Positions 1 through 8,325 of a DNA stretch of 21,826 nucleotides are shown piece by piece; position 1 is the first letter of the stretch, and each line of letters begins with the position of its first letter. The position numbers and the translations under genes were made by a program. The stretch is from the NCBI GenBank assembly GCA_001515955.1, contig LOES01000009.1:1-21826 (forward strand). The letters run 5' to 3'. Origin of the DNA: Clostridia bacterium BRH_c25 (GTDB taxonomy: Bacteria; Bacillota_A; Clostridia; Lutisporales; Lutisporaceae). Under the pieces are notes generated by a model. That model did not search any database. It was not told the DNA's origin and saw nothing but the letters and a program-made list of their open reading frames with translations.

Positions 1-351
1 CGGGCGGATTCCTCGTCGGAGATTGTTGGCGGCAGAGACTTCGCTTGCTCCTCCGCGCTTAAACTCATCCTGCACCACAACATCCTCAAACCAAGCTTTT
101 ACAACATCCTCTGTCGTCAGCCTGCCTTTGCAGCTTATCAGAGTTTTTGCCGTAAGTAATGCAAATTCTGTATCATCAGTGCTCCAAGAGGCACCACTGT
201 TGAAATCGGTAGTAATACCGTAGTTTTCTCTGTTACTCTGCATTCTTGAGGCATCACCAAAGGAATCCCCAATGGCAAGGCCGCAAATGCATCCGACTGC
301 CTTGCTCCTGGCAAGGTTTTTGTTTTCTCTTAATTCACCTGTTGTTATCAT
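1..351 (-). CDS. ADP-ribosylglycohydrolase family protein, 3' end outside the window
   Basis: The first 117 codons are present and the frame stays open to the window edge. The start ATG at 351 follows AAGGAGG at good spacing, 16 bases after the stop of the preceding gene. Two family hallmarks are visible: GLAIGDSFGDASR at residues 24-36 and the metal-ligand motif STDDTE at 57-62, which matches the first Asp pair of the dinuclear Mg site in ADP-ribosylglycohydrolases. The family hydrolyses N- or O-glycosidic bonds to ADP-ribose or related ribosyl compounds. No signal peptide is seen, so it should be cytoplasmic. It is the last visible gene of a long operon. With no conserved change in the visible motifs it is probably active, but the C-terminal metal ligands cannot be checked here. 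The true substrate is unknown; several operonic members of this family likely act on small metabolites rather than proteins. Confidence 0.85.
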   Translation of the reverse strand, partial: MITTGELRENKNLARSKAVGCICGLAIGDSFGDASRMQSNRENYGITTDFNSGASWSTDDTEFALLTAKTLISCKGRLTTEDVVKAWFEDVVVQDEFKRGGASEVSAANNLRRGIRP

Positions 352-367
352 GTTTTTCCTCCTTGAA

Positions 368-2464
368 CTAAAGTTCTTCTATTGATAAATTGCCGAAACC
401 GCTTCTACCAAGCTCATACATGGCATAACCCGCCATCCCATAGTCATGGGTATTGTCATGCACCTGCAGCAGCTGCCTGCCGTCTGCAAAGAGAGTCAGC
501 ATATCACCTTGCACTACTAATTTTACGGAATATTCTCTTTCATATTCCCAATCAAAGGGGCAAACCGCCAATTTCTTCATACCGTTATTATTGCAGAGTA
601 TGGCAACACCATCAGAAGTAAACCCAGCATAATAGCCTCGCAGTGCGCCTTGTACCCTTGCGGAAACCAGATGGCTTTTACCTGTGTGAGGTGTTATTTT
701 TCCGGTAACTTTCACATCCCTCATAAAGTAATTACCTGTCATTGCTTCTGCATGATCAAGGCACATCGCTTCCATCACGCCCTGTTCTATCTCCCACGCA
801 CCGTGGTTGTGGGAAAAGGGAGTAATAGACGCAAACTCTTTCTTCTGCTTTGAAATATCTATTATGTAGCTTGCCTTTCCGGTGATGGAGAAATCATCTA
901 TATATAAGCAGCCAAAATCCTTGTTCTTCGCAGGAGAATTGGCCTCAAAAATCAGCCCTACCTCATCTGTCATTGCACCGTCCAGCTCCGGAATGGTAAA
1001 GGTTATATTATTCCAGCCGGCTTCTTTTATGACCATTCCCCCCAGCAGAATATCCTGCTTGCTTGAGGAATTGCGCACATATGGGTTCAAAATGATGCTT
1101 TCGCCGCTGTAGCGGTCGGCATAGACCATCATGGAAACAGTCTGCCCCGGATAAGCCGTTGGAGAAAATACAGGCATATACCGCTCATCGTCGAAGTCCT
1201 CCCGCCGGTAGAAGGGCTTATAATAAATCTTGCATTTCTGCCCTCTGGACATACGGTCAAAAAGTATTTCTGCCGACCCGGTACCGCTGTATGCCCTCTC
1301 TGTTGAATGCCGTAATGAACAACCTATTTGATTGGAAAGCCTCAGATTGTGAGTGGAGCCGGGAAGTTCAAAGTCAAAGTGGATTTCCCCCGCCTTCACG
1401 CTTTCTGCAAGGCTCCCGGGTGCGGCTTCCCCTGCCAACCGGTAACCCAATAGAGCAAGCTCTTTTGTATAGGTAGGGATATCCAGAATATTAAGATAGC
1501 CGGATATCCCGGAAAGTACTACGCTGTCATTGATTGGGCCGCGATAATGAGGTGCAATTCCCTCAAGACCACATGCGACACCCATTATAGTGCCTACATT
1601 TCCCGCATTGCAGTCGGTATCCCAGCCGCACATCGTTGCAATCTCAATGCTGCGGTTGAAGTCTTTGCCGTACAGCATGGAAAGCACACACACACCGGCA
1701 TTGGGAATTATATGGCATACTCCGGTATATTTGTCATAGCCCCAATTGTCCTGCAAATATTCAAGGCAAAGACGGAAGTCCCCGGGATTTTTTCTGTGGA
1801 ACTCTCGCACCGCATTAACAACCTTTGCATAGGTACAATCCGGTGGAATTTGTGAAAGTCCCGCATCAATCAGCTTTTCTACATCTTCAGTGTCATAGGC
1901 AGCAGCTATACATGCTGCAATAAATGCCGCACCATATATGCCATTACCGTCGTGAGAGACACTGGCAGCAATGGCCGCATATTCAGCGGCTTTCTTGATA
2001 TTGCCGGGAAATACAAGGCCCCAGGTGTCAATAAATATCTGCCCGCCAATCTGCTCCGCCATTATAATTCCATTGGTTTCTGCAGAGCCTGACTCCGGAG
2101 CAGGCATACCTGTCTTAAGGTTAAGGTAGGCAGTATGTTCAGTGCTTACTCCGTATCCACCCCACCAGAACATGCCTACACCCTCTCTGGCATAGTTAAG
2201 CCATGCCTTTGCCACATCCTGGGCCGTCAACTCCCGGTCCTTCGCATCGTCATACAGTGCACGGAGAAAAAATACCGGGCCATTGACATCATCATCTGCA
2301 GCAAAGTTCTTAAAGTCCTTCACATAACCGGTAATATTACCATAGAACCGTTCTATGCGTTCACTTGTCCATGCAGTCGGCTCGACGGGAGCGCCCAGTC
2401 GTATTCCTGCGTTCATTCCCAAAAAGCCCCCATAGGTTTTTTCCAGATAGTTGCTTGAAATCAT
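368..2464 (-). CDS. ADP-ribosylglycohydrolase family protein with C-terminal carbohydrate-binding-like domains
   Basis: A 698-residue protein. I chose ATG 2464 over an upstream in-frame TTG at 2476 because GAGGTG lies 4-5 bases before the ATG. Residues 1 to about 340 carry the ADP-ribosylglycohydrolase fold: GFLGMNAGIRLGAP near 13-26, ADDDVNG at 56-62 in the place of the usual TDDT, HDGNGIYGA at 171-179, and GWDTDCNAGNVG at 280-291, whose Asp pair supplies the second set of metal ligands. Residues about 350-540 look like a beta-sandwich carbohydrate-binding module (ending in LYIDDFSI), and about 560-698 resemble a laminin-G/DUF1080-type sandwich. The family core is usually near 300 residues, so this is more than double. 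No signal peptide is present, which is odd for such sugar-binding-like domains. It follows the solute-binding protein in the operon. Likely role (inference): cleavage of an imported ribosyl or other glycoside in the cytoplasm. Confidence 0.85.
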   Translation of the reverse strand: MISSNYLEKTYGGFLGMNAGIRLGAPVEPTAWTSERIERFYGNITGYVKDFKNFAADDDVNGPVFFLRALYDDAKDRELTAQDVAKAWLNYAREGVGMFWWGGYGVSTEHTAYLNLKTGMPAPESGSAETNGIIMAEQIGGQIFIDTWGLVFPGNIKKAAEYAAIAASVSHDGNGIYGAAFIAACIAAAYDTEDVEKLIDAGLSQIPPDCTYAKVVNAVREFHRKNPGDFRLCLEYLQDNWGYDKYTGVCHIIPNAGVCVLSMLYGKDFNRSIEIATMCGWDTDCNAGNVGTIMGVACGLEGIAPHYRGPINDSVVLSGISGYLNILDIPTYTKELALLGYRLAGEAAPGSLAESVKAGEIHFDFELPGSTHNLRLSNQIGCSLRHSTERAYSGTGSAEILFDRMSRGQKCKIYYKPFYRREDFDDERYMPVFSPTAYPGQTVSMMVYADRYSGESIILNPYVRNSSSKQDILLGGMVIKEAGWNNITFTIPELDGAMTDEVGLIFEANSPAKNKDFGCLYIDDFSITGKASYIIDISKQKKEFASITPFSHNHGAWEIEQGVMEAMCLDHAEAMTGNYFMRDVKVTGKITPHTGKSHLVSARVQGALRGYYAGFTSDGVAILCNNNGMKKLAVCPFDWEYEREYSVKLVVQGDMLTLFADGRQLLQVHDNTHDYGMAGYAMYELGRSGFGNLSIEEL

Positions 2465-2500
2465 ATCACACCTCAACTCATTTGCTTTTTTCTAATAATT

Positions 2501-2533
2501 GCCTCCCCCCATAGCTTTATTACAGGGGGAGGC
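2501..2533 (-). promoter_or_regulatory. Strong intercistronic hairpin after the solute-binding protein gene
   Basis: GCCTCCCCC (2501-2509) pairs perfectly with GGGGGAGGC (2525-2533) around a 15-base loop. Neither side is followed by a U-tract, so it is not a good intrinsic terminator. It lies between the binding-protein stop and the next start. Hairpins here commonly protect the 3' end of binding-protein mRNA and set higher expression relative to downstream genes; that role is an inference. Confidence 0.6.
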
Positions 2534-2545
2534 ATAATAAAAAAG

Positions 2546-4036
2546 TTATTTCAATTGTTCAGCCAAATACTCACCTATTTCATCGCCGCCGGCAGCGTTC
2601 CATTTTGCCACAAATTCGTCAAAGCTGTCAATGCTCTTGACCCCTCTGATGATATCGGTGGAATACTCTGTATACAGCTTATCCATAGCATCCTTTAAAG
2701 GAAGCAGGTCGTTTGGAAGAACTACGTTAATATCGCTGTAGTAGTATTTTGTTGCTGCCTCCAGAGATTCAACCGCCGAAGCAGTCAGTACCTCTCCATT
2801 AATATTTGAGGTGTCAAGGCCATTCATTGTCGGCCAGAATTTTGCCCACCATTCCGGGAACTTGTCAGTCAATGTAATCTTCCCGTCCGCTTCTGTATAA
2901 TGTATATCCTTAAGGCCCAGCTTATCAAGCTTTCTTCCCTCCGGACCTGCCATATACTCCAGTACTGCCCAGGCAGCATCCTTTACCTTGGAATCTGCAT
3001 TGATTGCAAAGCCTCTGGATTCCTTTGTCACATCTATGGACTGATAGGCCTGGGATACTCCCTTGGCTGCCGGGAGAACAGTAAGTTCTGCTGAAGCACC
3101 GTTTGTCTGAATCATCTTGTTATTGTATACGTTGACTACGTCACCTGCAGTACCGGAAACGAAGCCTGACTTACCTTCATAGAAAGACTGTTCCATTGTG
3201 TCCCACTGCTTTGTAACATACTCTTTGTCAAGGAGACCGTCCTTATACAGCTTTGCATAGAATGCCAGCTTATCCTTCTCAAATTGTGTAGCCTTTGAAT
3301 AAACATATTTGCTATCTACCTTCATAATTGTGCTTGTTACACCAAAAGCATGGTTAAATACACTGTCAAGCTTTAATATGGTTCCATCTGTTGTCACAGG
3401 GTATTCAGCAAGACCCTTATCCTTCATTTCTTTAAACATTGCATAGAAGTTTTCGGGAGTCGGATTTTCTAGCAGTGCTTTACTGCTTTCCAGTGAATTG
3501 AACCAATCGGTTCTCACAACAGGGATCTGCACTCTGGCTGGAGACAGCCACAACAGATACGGGTAGTTCTTTACTGCTTCTGTGTTATGACTTTGCATGA
3601 TTGCTTTTACATTGGTTGAATTGTTGATATACTGGGTAAGATCCTCCAGCATATCCTCCTGTGCGATAGGAAGATCGCCTCCCTGGAAGTATATGATATC
3701 AGGAGAAATCTGTCCTGTTCTAAAAGCGATAGGAACTACATCGGCATATTTGCCTGCAGGGGCTTCCAAAATTTCAAGCTCTATATAGTTGCCTTCGGCA
3801 GCCATTCCTGCTTCAATTTCAGATACCAGCTTCTGCACGTTTTCCTCAGTTGGAACAACGTCCTTACAAAGATAAGTAACCTTTACCGGGGCATCCTTGG
3901 TGCCAAGCTTTGATGCCTCTGCCGGTGCTGTGTTTACAGGTGCTGCAGGTGCAGGAGTCTCCTGCTTGGGACTGCAACCTGCAAATACTGTAATAACCAT
4001 TAATACTACAAGAGTCAAGCTGATTAGTCGTTTCAT
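2546..4036 (-). CDS. ABC transporter extracellular solute-binding lipoprotein (family 1, CUT1 type)
   Basis: A 496-residue secreted lipoprotein. The N-terminus has a basic start (MKR), a hydrophobic stretch and a lipobox ending VFAGC, with Cys21 as the lipid-modified residue, followed by a Pro/Ala-rich linker. The mature part has the size and features of family 1 sugar-binding proteins, including a GKSGFVSGTAGD-like segment and a late AWAVLEYMAGPEGRK segment typical of LplA/YtcQ-like members that serve LplB/LplC permeases. It should capture the substrate outside the membrane for the two permeases encoded just upstream. The start ATG follows AAGGGGGA. A strong hairpin follows the gene. The ligand cannot be read from sequence; the gene neighbours (ADP-ribosylglycohydrolases, AtuA-like protein) argue against a plain polysaccharide oligomer and for a glycosylated small molecule, but this is inference. 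Confidence 0.9.
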   Translation of the reverse strand: MKRLISLTLVVLMVITVFAGCSPKQETPAPAAPVNTAPAEASKLGTKDAPVKVTYLCKDVVPTEENVQKLVSEIEAGMAAEGNYIELEILEAPAGKYADVVPIAFRTGQISPDIIYFQGGDLPIAQEDMLEDLTQYINNSTNVKAIMQSHNTEAVKNYPYLLWLSPARVQIPVVRTDWFNSLESSKALLENPTPENFYAMFKEMKDKGLAEYPVTTDGTILKLDSVFNHAFGVTSTIMKVDSKYVYSKATQFEKDKLAFYAKLYKDGLLDKEYVTKQWDTMEQSFYEGKSGFVSGTAGDVVNVYNNKMIQTNGASAELTVLPAAKGVSQAYQSIDVTKESRGFAINADSKVKDAAWAVLEYMAGPEGRKLDKLGLKDIHYTEADGKITLTDKFPEWWAKFWPTMNGLDTSNINGEVLTASAVESLEAATKYYYSDINVVLPNDLLPLKDAMDKLYTEYSTDIIRGVKSIDSFDEFVAKWNAAGGDEIGEYLAEQLK

Positions 4037-4078
4037 TAAAAAATCCCCCTTACATTTATGTTTTATTATGCTTCTTTT

Positions 4079-4975
4079 CTATTCTTTAACTCCTCCGCCC
4101 ATGACATCCTTTGCATAGTATTTAAGGACGATCGGGTAGAGTAATAGAACCGGTATTATTGCCACAATAATTGTGGCACCCTTAAGGGCAGCGTAATCGA
4201 TTCGTGCCAGCTCGTTATAATCCCAGAGGTTCTGCTGGCCTACAATTGAGACTGTATCACCCAGTACGACAAACTGCCGCAATACTACCTGAAACAGGGT
4301 ATCCTTTGCCTTGACTATGTAGATGCTTGCTTTAAAATACTCATTCCAACGCAGTACTGCATAGAACATGGTTATGGTGGCTATACCAGCCTTGGCCAGT
4401 GGAAACACAATTGAGAACAGCATTCTCAGATGTCCTGCGCCGTCAAGGGTGGCAGCCTCAAATATCGAGGCCGGAATCTCCTCAAAATAGCGCATCATAA
4501 TGATGAGGTAGTAGACATTTACGGCTGTAACCAATATGACCGACCACTTGCTCCCCATCAATCCCAGTTTTTGTATGACGAGATACTCAGGCACCAGGCC
4601 CGGTTCAAAGAGCATCATAAAAATGAGAAAAATCATTATAGCCCTTTTAAACATTAATTTGGGTCTCGTCAGCACATACGCCGCAGTGGTGGTGAGTATG
4701 ATATTGATAGCCGTACCTACTACAGTAACAAAGACGGAGTTCCCCAGTGCAGCCATCAGTGCCGGATGATTGAACACTATGCGGTAATTGATGAGACTGA
4801 AATTCTTGGGGATAATATCCAGACCGCTCATTTTAACCGACGCTTCCGGACTGGAAAGAGAGCGTGCCAGAATGTTGAGCAGCGGGATAATCATGGTAAG
4901 CGTAACAGCTCCCAAAATTAGCATAAGAATGATTTGTCCAAGGGTATATTTCTTATACCGTTTCATTGCTACCAC
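4079..4975 (-). CDS. ABC transporter permease, LplC/MalG-like (CUT1)
   Basis: A 298-residue membrane protein with about six hydrophobic segments. The permease EAA loop is clear: EAATLDGAGHLRMLFSIVFP, which contacts the ATPase. The C-terminus ends LKYYAKDVMGGGVKE, typical of LplC/YtcP-type permeases. The start is GTG at 4975, overlapping the last 7 bases of the upstream permease gene; AGGAAAGG lies 4 bases ahead, so translational coupling is likely. An alternative ATG at 4966 has poorer spacing. It pairs with the other permease to form the membrane channel. No ATP-binding subunit is encoded here, so a shared MsmX/UgpC-type ATPase elsewhere is presumed, as is common for this group in Firmicutes. 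Confidence 0.92.
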   Translation of the reverse strand: MVAMKRYKKYTLGQIILMLILGAVTLTMIIPLLNILARSLSSPEASVKMSGLDIIPKNFSLINYRIVFNHPALMAALGNSVFVTVVGTAINIILTTTAAYVLTRPKLMFKRAIMIFLIFMMLFEPGLVPEYLVIQKLGLMGSKWSVILVTAVNVYYLIIMMRYFEEIPASIFEAATLDGAGHLRMLFSIVFPLAKAGIATITMFYAVLRWNEYFKASIYIVKAKDTLFQVVLRQFVVLGDTVSIVGQQNLWDYNELARIDYAALKGATIIVAIIPVLLLYPIVLKYYAKDVMGGGVKE

Positions 4976-5910
4976 ACGCCCTTTCCTGTAACTTTTTTGG
5001 AAACCAGATGTGTTGCCAATACCAAAAATACTCCTACAATTCCTTTAATAAGACTTACAGCTGTAGATAATGAATATTGTGCATTCTGAATACCAATACG
5101 GTATATATAGGTATCCAGTATATCAATAGCGCTTAATACTGCATCATTGGAGAAGTTAAGCACTTGATCGAAGCCTGCATTAAGGAAAAAGCCCAGGTTC
5201 AGTATAAACATCGTAATCATAGGAGTTACAAGCGCAGGGAGAATTATATACCTGATTATATTCATACGATTTGCCCCATCTATTTCTGCAGCCTCATACA
5301 GGCTTGGGGAGATACCGATAATAGTGGTGAAATAGAAGATGGAATCCCAGCCAATACTTCTCCATGCCTCCGACAGCATCAGAATCCATCGGATCTTTGT
5401 TTTATCCGTCATAAAGTCTATGGATGGGAGATTAAATATATTCAGAATCTGGTTTACTGAACCATTGGACAGAGAAAGTGCTGCAATCCAAATACCGGCA
5501 ATAACAACCCATGATAAAAAGTGAGGCATATATGATATAACCTGCACATATTTCCGAAAGCCTGCCACCCGCAATTCATTAAGCAAGATGGCAAACAGCA
5601 CGAAGAACGGAAATAAAAGAATAAATTTCATAAAGCTTATTACCAGGGTATTGCTCAGAATGTCCGCAAAAGCCGGACTTTTGAATATCATCTCAAAATA
5701 TTTCCACCCTGCAAAGGTCCATGGGCCTCGGGCTCTATAATTGTAAAATGCCAGCCTCATCCCAATAATCGGCCAAAGACGGAATATAAAAAAATATGCT
5801 AGTGTAGGCAATAGGATGATATAGAGCATCATATCTGTACGAAGCTGCCTCATTATCTGAGTGAAGCTCAGCTTTTCCTTGGGAGGCTCTCTTCTTTCTG
5901 TTGGCTTCAT
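4969..5910 (-). CDS. ABC transporter permease, LplB/MalF-like (CUT1)
   Basis: A 313-residue membrane protein with about six hydrophobic helices and an EAA loop EAAEIDGANRMNIIRYIILP. The N-terminal cytoplasmic segment followed by MLYIILLPTLAYFFIFRLWP and the MPHFLSWVVIAGIW segment are typical of LplB/UgpA-type permeases. The start ATG follows AAAGGAGG at 6 bases. The 12-base gap from the DUF4387 gene contains this ribosome binding site, so the transporter and the AtuA/DUF4387 genes are tightly linked in one transcript. It forms a heterodimer with the next-encoded permease. Confidence 0.92.
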   Translation of the reverse strand: MKPTERREPPKEKLSFTQIMRQLRTDMMLYIILLPTLAYFFIFRLWPIIGMRLAFYNYRARGPWTFAGWKYFEMIFKSPAFADILSNTLVISFMKFILLFPFFVLFAILLNELRVAGFRKYVQVISYMPHFLSWVVIAGIWIAALSLSNGSVNQILNIFNLPSIDFMTDKTKIRWILMLSEAWRSIGWDSIFYFTTIIGISPSLYEAAEIDGANRMNIIRYIILPALVTPMITMFILNLGFFLNAGFDQVLNFSNDAVLSAIDILDTYIYRIGIQNAQYSLSTAVSLIKGIVGVFLVLATHLVSKKVTGKGVW

Positions 5911-5922
5911 AACAATCCTCCT

Positions 5923-6234
5923 TTAGGGAATCAAAATATCCATCAGTGGGGCATGCTGCTGTGCGCCGTACACATCCCGGTCACCGGAGGTACCTGATGA
6001 AACCGGTCTGTTGTATGTAATCTTAATTCCCAGTCCTTTTTCAAAAAAAACAATATTGCATATGTCTTTGGGTTCTAAATGATAGAGTTGACAGATTTTT
6101 TGCATGTTGATTATTCCACTCTCCGTCACTCTGCGATAGCTTGCTGGGTTATCAAACAATATATCCAATGTAATTTCAAAGGGACCGCTATTTTTGCTTC
6201 TTAGTACTTTTGCCAAATCGACAAGCCTGTTCAT
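5923..6234 (-). CDS. DUF4387 family protein (AtuA partner)
   Basis: A 103-residue soluble protein recognised from family features: AKVLRSKNSGPFEITLDILF near the N-terminus, the IVFFEKGLGIK core, and the highly conserved SGDRDVYGAQQHAPLMDI end. DUF4387 proteins are typically encoded next to, or fused with, AtuA-like (DUF1446) proteins, and that is the arrangement here: it starts 11 bases after the AtuA-like stop, with AGGAG 8 bases before the ATG. The biochemical role is not established; it is probably a small subunit or regulatory domain of the AtuA-like enzyme. The chance of another identity is low because the C-terminal motif is so distinctive. Confidence 0.88.
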   Translation of the reverse strand: MNRLVDLAKVLRSKNSGPFEITLDILFDNPASYRRVTESGIINMQKICQLYHLEPKDICNIVFFEKGLGIKITYNRPVSSGTSGDRDVYGAQQHAPLMDILIP

Positions 6235-6245
6235 AATTGCATCTC

Positions 6246-7610
6246 CTATCTCATTCTGTATTCGATGGGGAATAGTGCTTTGCCATTCACAGTATCCATC
6301 AGATGATAAACTGAGAATTCATATACTGCACCAAACTCCACATCACTTGGTGCAAACGGAAATGCCAGATTGCCCGCTGTGGATTTTCTCCCCTCGTAAC
6401 CATAGTGCATAAAGGTGGAACGTACTGAACTGCACAATGCTGACGCTTGACTCTGAGTTCCGGCAATAACCTCGAACACTACACCCAATTCATGTCCTGC
6501 AGCATTATGAGGCTCCAGATCGCCCATTACGCCGTTTTTTCCATAGTTATAAAAGTTGATTTCGTATTGATCCCGGGGAATTTCAGGATATTGGTCTATT
6601 ACACTGTCTTTCACCAACTCCTCTACTTCTTCTATTTTTTCAATCAGAATAGGATCCCGTATACCTGCCACAACAAAGGTTCTATATGCTACCTTGCGTG
6701 CTCCCTCCAGCTTGATTTCATAAACGGCTGTCTCGCTGATCCTGCTGCCGCTTACACGTACCCGCCCGCTGCCGGCATCGCTGAATTCACAATTTTCCAA
6801 GTTCAGCACAATACCGGGGCCATGTAAAATATACGGATGATCCTTCTCATAGAAGGTGTGTGCTGCCACACTCACAGTAGTACATTTTCGCTGGGGATTG
6901 GTGGGATATACTTCGAAACAGTCTTCATAGAGCACACCCATCATACAGTCCTTTGTAGTGCCGGGTTCGCAGCAGAGTGCGCCACATTCCAGCACCTTGC
7001 CCAGGTGGTATGCAATTCCCCTATCAAAACCGTGAAATACGCCTACCGCTGCGAAGGGTGCGGGGTCATAGGCCCTACCGCAGATAATCAGTTGTGCATC
7101 ATTCTCCAAAGCCTCCAATATCGGCTCTATTCCCATCTGGGCAACTACACCGGTAGTTTCCTCCAAAGCCTTTTCAGTGAGAACAGGCACTGTTTTTCCC
7201 AGGGGGACAACCTTGCCCTGCTTCATATTCTCACGGATGACGTCCTTCGGGATATCCGCCCAAATTACTGCCTGCTTGAGAGGTTTAAGCTTCCTTTCAG
7301 CAATTATCTCCTCGATTATGCTGAGTGTCCATTCAACGTGAGCCTTACCGCCGCTTCCGCCTGCTGAACCGATAATTACGGGAATGTTATTCTCAAAGCC
7401 TGCTGTTATTATATACTCCAAATCTTTTTTGCAAGCCTGACGGCTTACAATTGCCGTATTTGCACCCAGCTTATGGGGGCCTGCATCTGTGGAGCCTGCA
7501 TCCACTACAATGGCATGGGGCTGATCCTTTATACCATTTAAAAATGACTCGATTGGAAAGCCATATCCCAGAATACCGCAGGGTGATAAAATTTTAAAGC
7601 ATTTTTTCAT
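6246..7610 (-). CDS. AtuA-like protein (acyclic terpene utilisation AtuA family, DUF1446)
   Basis: A 454-residue soluble protein. The N-terminus has ILSPCGILGYGFPIESFLNG and VDAGSTDAGPHKLG, both characteristic of the DUF1446/AtuA family; later IICGRAYDPAPFAA and a SPCxxxGxG-like start complete the pattern. The family is named for Pseudomonas acyclic terpene utilisation, but most members sit in unrelated catabolic clusters and their reaction is unknown. The ATG at 7610 uses GGAG that overlaps the stop of the regulator gene, so the two are translationally coupled. Lying directly after the regulator and before DUF4387 and the transporter suggests it performs a main catabolic step on the imported compound. 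A terpene substrate is not supported by the neighbours, since no acyl-CoA carboxylase or dehydrogenase gene is seen. Confidence 0.88.
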   Translation of the reverse strand: MKKCFKILSPCGILGYGFPIESFLNGIKDQPHAIVVDAGSTDAGPHKLGANTAIVSRQACKKDLEYIITAGFENNIPVIIGSAGGSGGKAHVEWTLSIIEEIIAERKLKPLKQAVIWADIPKDVIRENMKQGKVVPLGKTVPVLTEKALEETTGVVAQMGIEPILEALENDAQLIICGRAYDPAPFAAVGVFHGFDRGIAYHLGKVLECGALCCEPGTTKDCMMGVLYEDCFEVYPTNPQRKCTTVSVAAHTFYEKDHPYILHGPGIVLNLENCEFSDAGSGRVRVSGSRISETAVYEIKLEGARKVAYRTFVVAGIRDPILIEKIEEVEELVKDSVIDQYPEIPRDQYEINFYNYGKNGVMGDLEPHNAAGHELGVVFEVIAGTQSQASALCSSVRSTFMHYGYEGRKSTAGNLAFPFAPSDVEFGAVYEFSVYHLMDTVNGKALFPIEYRMR

Positions 7611-7613
7611 ATT

Positions 7614-8312
7614 CTACTCCATACTTTCAATTTTCTTATCCACCATCTTCATATGATGTTTTACTGCCTGTTTTGCCGCTTTTTTATCACGATTGGCGAT
7701 TGCCTTTGCTATAGCAAGATGCTCTTCCGCAATTTGTTCACGTCTGATCTGATCCCGGTGGCTCTTTTTAGCAATCTCACTGATTAAATCGTAATAGGTA
7801 TCAATAAAATTCATAAAAAAGATGTTCCGGGATGCCTGTGCCAGCTTGTAATGGAAGTAGTGATCCATATTATGCTGTATCTCTTCGTTGTCTGCAACTC
7901 CAAGTCCGTCAAACAGCTCTTCGATCTCTTCATCGCTGGCCCGCTCAATAACACGCTCAACCATCTTCAGCTCCAGTGACTCTCTGAAATCCAACAAGTC
8001 ACTGTAGGTAGTCTTTTTCAACAGCTCATTTACCGATTTATTCATCAGCATGCCCTGAATGTTATCCTGTATATAGGTGCCGTCTTTGGGTTTTCTGCGT
8101 ATATATCCCTGAGACTGCAGTTGGGTTAAAGCCTCGCGGAGTATTCCCCTGCTAACCCCGAACTGCTCGGATAAAAGAGCTTCATTGGGCAGTTTATCCC
8201 CTGCTTTCAGGCTGCCCTCCCGCATCATAGTAATAAGCTGATTGACAATTTTATCCGAAAGTCTGTCATTACTAACAGGTATAATATCCATTTCTACCAT
8301 CCATTCCGCCAT
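7614..8312 (-). CDS. GntR family transcriptional regulator, FadR/FCD subfamily
   Basis: A 232-residue regulator. The winged helix-turn-helix occupies about 15-82 (LPNEALLSEQFGVSRGILRE, then YIRRKPKDGTYI). The C-terminal all-helical FCD ligand domain spans about 95-230 and keeps likely metal/ligand residues in DHYFHYKLAQAS, EEHLAIAKAI and KHHMKMV. This subfamily usually represses a catabolic operon and is released by a carboxylated or sugar-acid effector. It is the first gene of the operon and is coupled to the AtuA-like gene. The start is uncertain: ATG 8312 has no clear ribosome binding site, while ATG 8291 (giving MDIIPVSNDRLS) is nearer the usual family start and has a weak GGATGG ahead. 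Tandem palindromic sites just upstream suggest autoregulation. Confidence 0.9.
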   Translation of the reverse strand: MAEWMVEMDIIPVSNDRLSDKIVNQLITMMREGSLKAGDKLPNEALLSEQFGVSRGILREALTQLQSQGYIRRKPKDGTYIQDNIQGMLMNKSVNELLKKTTYSDLLDFRESLELKMVERVIERASDEEIEELFDGLGVADNEEIQHNMDHYFHYKLAQASRNIFFMNFIDTYYDLISEIAKKSHRDQIRREQIAEEHLAIAKAIANRDKKAAKQAVKHHMKMVDKKIESME

Positions 8313-8325
8313 TATGGCACTATAT

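Noticed and set aside
6837..7367. Plus-strand reading frame of 176 codons opposite the AtuA-like gene
   Set aside because: The minus-strand frame has clear family motifs across the same stretch; the plus-strand frame has no recognisable features.
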